7,720 nt of DNA from an uncultured Collinsella sp. (GTDB lineage: Bacteria; Actinomycetota; Coriobacteriia; Coriobacteriales; Coriobacteriaceae), in NCBI GenBank assembly GCA_902463875.1, contig CABQHR010000083.1:1-7720 (forward strand), given 5' to 3'. The notes under the pieces are model-generated. The model saw only the letters and a list, made by a program, of their open reading frames with translations, had not been told where the DNA came from and made no database searches. Position 1 is the first letter of the stretch. Each line of letters starts with the position of its first letter. Position numbers and translations under genes: made by a program. Positions 5,744 through 7,720 of the stretch are shown in pieces.

Positions 5744-6424
5744 CTATTTTCCGAATGCCGCGCGGATAAAGCGCTGGGCGAACAGCTTGTTGGCGATGTT
5801 GATGACATGGCCCAGGAATAATGCCGAGATGGCGGTCGTGACGCCAAAGCCGCCCAGGTTGTGCATAAAGACCAGCGACAACGCGAGCGAGGCGGCGACG
5901 TGCGAGCAATCGAATACGACCTTCACATCGCCAAAGCGGCGCTTGAGTTTTTCGGCAATGACCTGCACCAAGCCGTCGGGTGCGTTGGGAACGACGCCCA
6001 TGTTGACGACGAGGCTCACGCCAAACGCGGTGACGGCAAGCGAGAGCAGCATGGTCGCGGCCTGTGCCGGCAGCGCGGTGGGATGCAGGGGGTTAACGGT
6101 CATAAAGAAGTCGGTAAAGCCACCGATCAGTGTTGAGAAAAAGAGCTCGAGCAAAATGCGCGGCTGGAACTCGCGGCGCAAGATGGCTGCCTGTGCGGCG
6201 ATGTATGCGACGTAGGTCGCGGTGATCCAAAAGCCGAGTGTCTTGCCGGTGAGCATGGACAGCGTCGTGGCAAAACAGGTAAGTGCGGCAACGCCCAGGC
6301 CCGATGCGGTCTGGATGCTCATGCCGAGGGCGAGCGTCGCGACACCTGCTAAATACATCAGCATTCTGATGACGGTATGGCACCAGTCGATCTTCTCGCC
6401 ATTCATGATGATGAGCGGTCGCAT
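5744..6424 (-). CDS. YczE/YitT-like integral membrane protein
   Basis: A 226-residue polytopic membrane protein. Hydrophobic segments lie near residues 21-40, 42-59, 64-82, 89-108, 121-141, 168-188 and 193-212. Features of the YczE/YyaS group include the glycine-rich ASGLGVAALT (40-49), GGFTDFF (101-107), a small loop with PNAPDGL (146-152) and the near C-terminal GFGVTTAISALFLGHVI (192-208). The biochemical role of this family is not established; a transporter-like function is assumed. The ATG at 6424 follows GAAAGGA by 11 nt, a somewhat long gap; an ATG 18 nt downstream has no ribosome binding site. The gene ends 113 bp before the ATPase start with no clear terminator, so read-through is possible. 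Its promoter region has LacI-type operators and its leader, about 260 nt, can form several hairpins. Confidence 0.83.
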   Translation of the reverse strand: MRPLIIMNGEKIDWCHTVIRMLMYLAGVATLALGMSIQTASGLGVAALTCFATTLSMLTGKTLGFWITATYVAYIAAQAAILRREFQPRILLELFFSTLIGGFTDFFMTVNPLHPTALPAQAATMLLSLAVTAFGVSLVVNMGVVPNAPDGLVQVIAEKLKRRFGDVKVVFDCSHVAASLALSLVFMHNLGGFGVTTAISALFLGHVINIANKLFAQRFIRAAFGK

Positions 6425-6459
6425 ATTGCTGCCCGTCCTTTCGGTTGTGAAGAAAAAGG

Positions 6460-6662
6460 CTGACCTGGGCCGACAAAAGAGGGTTATCGGAGGCACTGCT
6501 GTAAAAGCAGAAAAGCCGGCCCCACGGTCAGTCGTCTAGGAAGTGTCTCGCTGTGCCGGAATGGGACTGAGGGGCCTACGAGACGGGAGAAAAGCGAATG
6601 ACAGGACGTGGGCAATAGGATGCCAAGATGGTAGGGTGCGTCTTAGCACCCTATTGCTCATG
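6460..6662 (-). other. Structured 5' leader of the membrane-protein gene
   Basis: If transcription starts near 6685, the leader is about 260 nt and contains several stems. GCAATAGG/CCTATTGC (6612-6619/6650-6657) overlaps AGGGTGC/GCACCCT (6633-6639/6646-6652), giving two partly exclusive folds. GTCTCG pairs with CGAGAC (6545-6550/6579-6584). A two-part stem joins 6460-6465 with 6526-6531 and 6467-6472 with 6517-6522, enclosing a hairpin CTGCT/AGCAG (6496-6500/6506-6510). It ends about 20 nt before the ribosome binding site. I do not recognise a known riboswitch class; no ORF in this stretch is convincing. Confidence 0.4.
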
Positions 6663-6665
6663 CTT

Positions 6666-6683
6666 AACGAAATCGGTTTCGTT
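6666..6683. promoter_or_regulatory. LacI-type operator O1 at the membrane-protein promoter
   Basis: An 18-bp inverted repeat with one mismatched pair next to the centre. Its core CGAAATCGGTTTCG (6668-6681) is the exact reverse complement of the second operator at 6794-6807. Even spacing with a central CG is typical of the LacI family. It lies just after the minus-strand -10 box, where a bound repressor would block initiation. Confidence 0.65.
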
Positions 6684-6691
6684 TGAGCCTT

Positions 6692-6719
6692 AGTATACGC
6701 ACGGGATTCCTTTTGCAAA
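6692..6719 (-). promoter_or_regulatory. Candidate promoter of the membrane-protein gene
   Basis: On the minus strand TTTGCA (6719-6714) and TATACT (6697-6692) are separated by 16 bp, matching consensus at 4 and 5 of 6 positions. The predicted start near 6685 is immediately followed by operator O1. Confidence 0.5.
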
Positions 6720-6735
6720 GAGAAAAATAATAAAA

Positions 6736-6751
6736 AGGTGAACGTTCACCT
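6736..6751. promoter_or_regulatory. Perfect 16-bp palindrome AGGTGAACGTTCACCT
   Basis: A perfect even palindrome centred at 6743.5, about 24 bp from each of the two divergent candidate -35 boxes and about 57-58 bp upstream of both expected transcription starts. That position suits an activator serving both promoters, or a third repressor site. Its core GTGAACGTTCAC is identical to the site at 91-102, so one regulator probably controls both loci. Confidence 0.65.
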
Positions 6752-6766
6752 AATCGCAACAACTCG

Positions 6767-6793
6767 TTGGCGGTATCATGGCAAGGACATACT
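6767..6793 (+). promoter_or_regulatory. Weak candidate promoter of the HIT-protein gene
   Basis: TTGGCG (6767-6772) and CATACT (6788-6793) each match consensus at 4 of 6 positions with a 15-bp spacer. TATCAT at 6774-6779 is an alternative -10 without a good -35. The stronger argument is position: operator O2 begins right after CATACT, mirroring the arrangement on the other strand. Confidence 0.35.
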
Positions 6794-6807
6794 CGAAACC
6801 GATTTCG
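6794..6807. promoter_or_regulatory. LacI-type operator O2 upstream of the HIT gene
   Basis: CGAAACCGATTTCG is the exact reverse complement of the O1 core at 6668-6681. The centres are 126 bp apart, equal to 12 turns at 10.5 bp per turn, so a tetrameric repressor could bridge the sites by looping. It lies about 110 bp before the HIT start. Confidence 0.65.
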
Positions 6808-6915
6808 CAACGGTTGGAGAGCGCATCGTGTGTTCGTCGTGGACTGCCGGGCAGCTTGGTTGCGCCCGTCGGTCGCATTGCGGCGAACGCTTTCACCCGA
6901 ATCGAAAGGACCACC

Positions 6916-7350
6916 ATGGAACAGCACACCGATTGCTCGTACTGCATGTGCGGGACCGACAACACGCTCGTCGATGCCTTTGGCATCCCCATGCTCGACC
7001 TGCCCGCCAGCAAGCTTATCTTGTTTAAGGAGCAGAGCCACAAGGGTCGCGTAATCGTGGCCTCCAAGCAGCACGTCGACGACATCTCCTGCATGTCCGA
7101 GGAGGACGCCGCCGCCTTTATGGCCGATGTCCGCCACGTCGCCGCCGCGCTGCACAAGGCGTTCAACCCCGACAAGATCAACTTTGGTGCTTATGGCGAC
7201 ACCATGCATCACCTGCATGTGCATATCGTCCCCAAGTACAAGGATGACCCGTTTGAGTTTGGCGATGTGTTCGCCATGAACCCCGGTCGCGTCACGCTCG
7301 AGCCGGCTCAGTACGACGAGGTCGCCCAGGCAATCATCGCCAACTTGTAA
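6916..7350 (+). CDS. HIT-family nucleotide hydrolase/transferase
   Basis: A 144-residue cytosolic protein of the histidine triad superfamily, which hydrolyses or transfers nucleotides from dinucleoside polyphosphates or nucleoside phosphoramidates. The triad is HLHVHIV at 99-105 with His99, His101 and His103. GRVIVASKQHVDDI (44-57) and NFGAYGDTMHHLHVH (89-103) fit the core fold. The N-terminus CSYCMCG (7-13) gives a CxxC pair that may bind zinc, as in several bacterial HIT proteins. The ATG at 6916 follows AAAGGA by 6 nt; an in-frame ATG at 6778 would add 46 unrelated residues and cover operator O2, so it was rejected. The gene diverges from a membrane protein and appears to share its control region. 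A housekeeping protein under LacI-type operators is unusual, so the real physiological substrate is open. Confidence 0.9.
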   Translation: MEQHTDCSYCMCGTDNTLVDAFGIPMLDLPASKLILFKEQSHKGRVIVASKQHVDDISCMSEEDAAAFMADVRHVAAALHKAFNPDKINFGAYGDTMHHLHVHIVPKYKDDPFEFGDVFAMNPGRVTLEPAQYDEVAQAIIANL

Positions 7351-7372
7351 AACCCCTTCGTCCCTCATAGGC

Positions 7373-7433
7373 TGCGGTGAAATACGGACTGTTTAGCGGC
7401 TCCAGCGGCGCCATCAGTCCCTATTTCACCGCA
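7373..7433. repeat. 61-bp imperfect palindrome after the HIT gene
   Basis: TGCGGTGAAATA (7373-7384) pairs with TATTTCACCGCA (7422-7433). After a single C-C mismatch, GGACTG (7386-7391) pairs with CAGTCC (7415-7420). The loop is 23 nt. It begins 22 bp after the HIT stop codon. No T-run follows on either strand, so it is not a standard terminator. It may stabilise the mRNA 3' end or be a REP-like intergenic repeat. A separate 10-bp palindrome AACTATAGTT lies directly after it (7434-7443). Confidence 0.8.
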
Positions 7434-7478
7434 AACTATAGTTGGCCCGAGGCGCCAATTTGGGATGGAATAGTGCTG

Positions 7479-7640
7479 TGCCACGAAAATGGGCTATCTA
7501 CTACGTTTAAGCCGTAGGGGTCAACCATAGCCGGCTTTTTTGAAAATCGGCAAGCCGTCTACCTGCGGTTTTGTTTTCTCATTTTTCGGCATGGTCGGGG
7601 CTATCCGCGTTAACGTAGTAGATCGGCCCCTTTTGTGGCA
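7479..7640. mobile_element. MITE-like element with 29-bp terminal inverted repeats
   Basis: The 29 bp at 7479-7507 match the reverse complement of 7612-7640 at 24 of 29 positions without gaps, including a perfect 12-bp block ATCTACTACGTT (7496-7507/7612-7623) and TGCCAC at the outer ends. Similarity continues more weakly inward, for example ACCATAGCCGG against ACCATGCCGA. The 162-bp span carries no convincing ORF. No clear target-site duplication is visible, so it may instead be an intergenic repeat or a large folded RNA. Confidence 0.55.
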
Positions 7641-7653
7641 AGGGGGCCGATCT
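7620..7653. repeat. Strong local hairpin AGATCGGCCCC/GGGGCCGATCT
   Basis: An 11-bp perfect stem (7620-7630 with 7643-7653) can extend inward by three more pairs, one of them a G-T wobble, around a short loop. No T-run follows. Its left arm overlaps the right terminal repeat of the 162-bp element, so the local and long-range pairings exclude each other. Confidence 0.7.
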
Positions 7654-7690
7654 GAGGGCCAGGGTAGCTAAAAGAGCCCCATTACAGTTT

Positions 7691-7716
7691 GAGTCGTCCG
7701 AAAGGGCGGCTCTTTT
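7691..7716 (+). terminator. Rho-independent terminator with GAAA tetraloop
   Basis: GAGTCGTCC (7691-7699) pairs with GGGCGGCTC (7704-7712), nine pairs including two G-T wobbles, closed by GAAA and followed by TTTT. AAAAGAGCC at 7670-7678 is also complementary to GGCTCTTTT (7708-7716), an alternative pairing that would break this stem. It could end a long HIT transcript, a separate structured RNA, or act as an attenuator for a gene beyond the right edge. Confidence 0.75.
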
Positions 7717-7720
7717 CCGT

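Noticed and set aside
6536..6718. 60-residue minus-strand frame upstream of the membrane protein
   Set aside because: It covers the -10 box, operator O1 and the leader hairpins, has no ribosome binding site of note and no domain.
6778..6915. N-terminal extension of the HIT protein from the ATG at 6778
   Set aside because: The 46 extra residues match no HIT feature, cover operator O2 and lie before a good ribosome binding site for the ATG at 6916.
7441..7716. T-box or c-di-GMP riboswitch
   Set aside because: Despite AGGGTAG near 7661 and a terminator, the T-box antiterminator core is not matched, and I see no GEMM-like core.

Overview
The window is high-GC and reads like the chromosome of a gut actinobacterium of the Coriobacteriia, most likely Collinsella or a close relative. 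That is inference from GC-rich codon use in the metabolic genes, strong GGAGG-type ribosome binding sites and the gene families present; no rRNA or marker gene confirms it. Five protein genes are well supported. No tRNA, rRNA, CRISPR array or transposase gene was seen.

Left part (1-4369): a sugar-acid utilisation locus. A FadR-type GntR regulator on the minus strand (144-836) diverges from a GntP-family sugar-acid permease (1070-2431), followed 79 bp later by an IlvD/Edd-family dehydratase of the YjhG/YagF type (2511-4289). A strong rho-independent terminator closes the unit. The order permease then YjhG-type dehydratase recalls E. coli yjhF-yjhG. The shared intergenic region carries a 10-bp inverted repeat around the permease -10 box, a 17-bp palindrome and a pair of 9-bp direct repeats 21 bp apart. 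Probable logic: uptake of an aldonate, dehydration to a 2-keto-3-deoxy acid, and control by the GntR protein. The later kinase and aldolase steps are not in the window.

Middle part (4370-5720): an AAA+ ATPase with a C-terminal winged helix (4539-5630, minus) of clearly lower GC than its neighbours. It has two unusual non-coding flanks: a 150-bp cluster of CGTCT/AGACG palindromes beyond its 3' end, and seven tandem 10-bp repeats immediately before its ribosome binding site. This is the best candidate for an undescribed system: an initiator-like ATPase with iteron-like DNA that may be its own target.

Right part (5744-7720): a YczE/YitT-like membrane protein (minus, 5744-6424) and a HIT-family protein (plus, 6916-7350) diverge from a symmetric control region. 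Two identical 14-bp LacI-type operators in opposite orientation lie 126 bp apart, centre to centre, each just after a candidate -10 box. A perfect 16-bp palindrome sits midway between the two -35 boxes. Its 12-bp core recurs at 91-102, at the left edge. The membrane-protein leader is long and can fold into several hairpins. The last 370 bp carry no gene but are full of inverted repeats: a 61-bp palindrome, a 162-bp MITE-like element with 29-bp terminal inverted repeats, competing hairpins and a final terminator.
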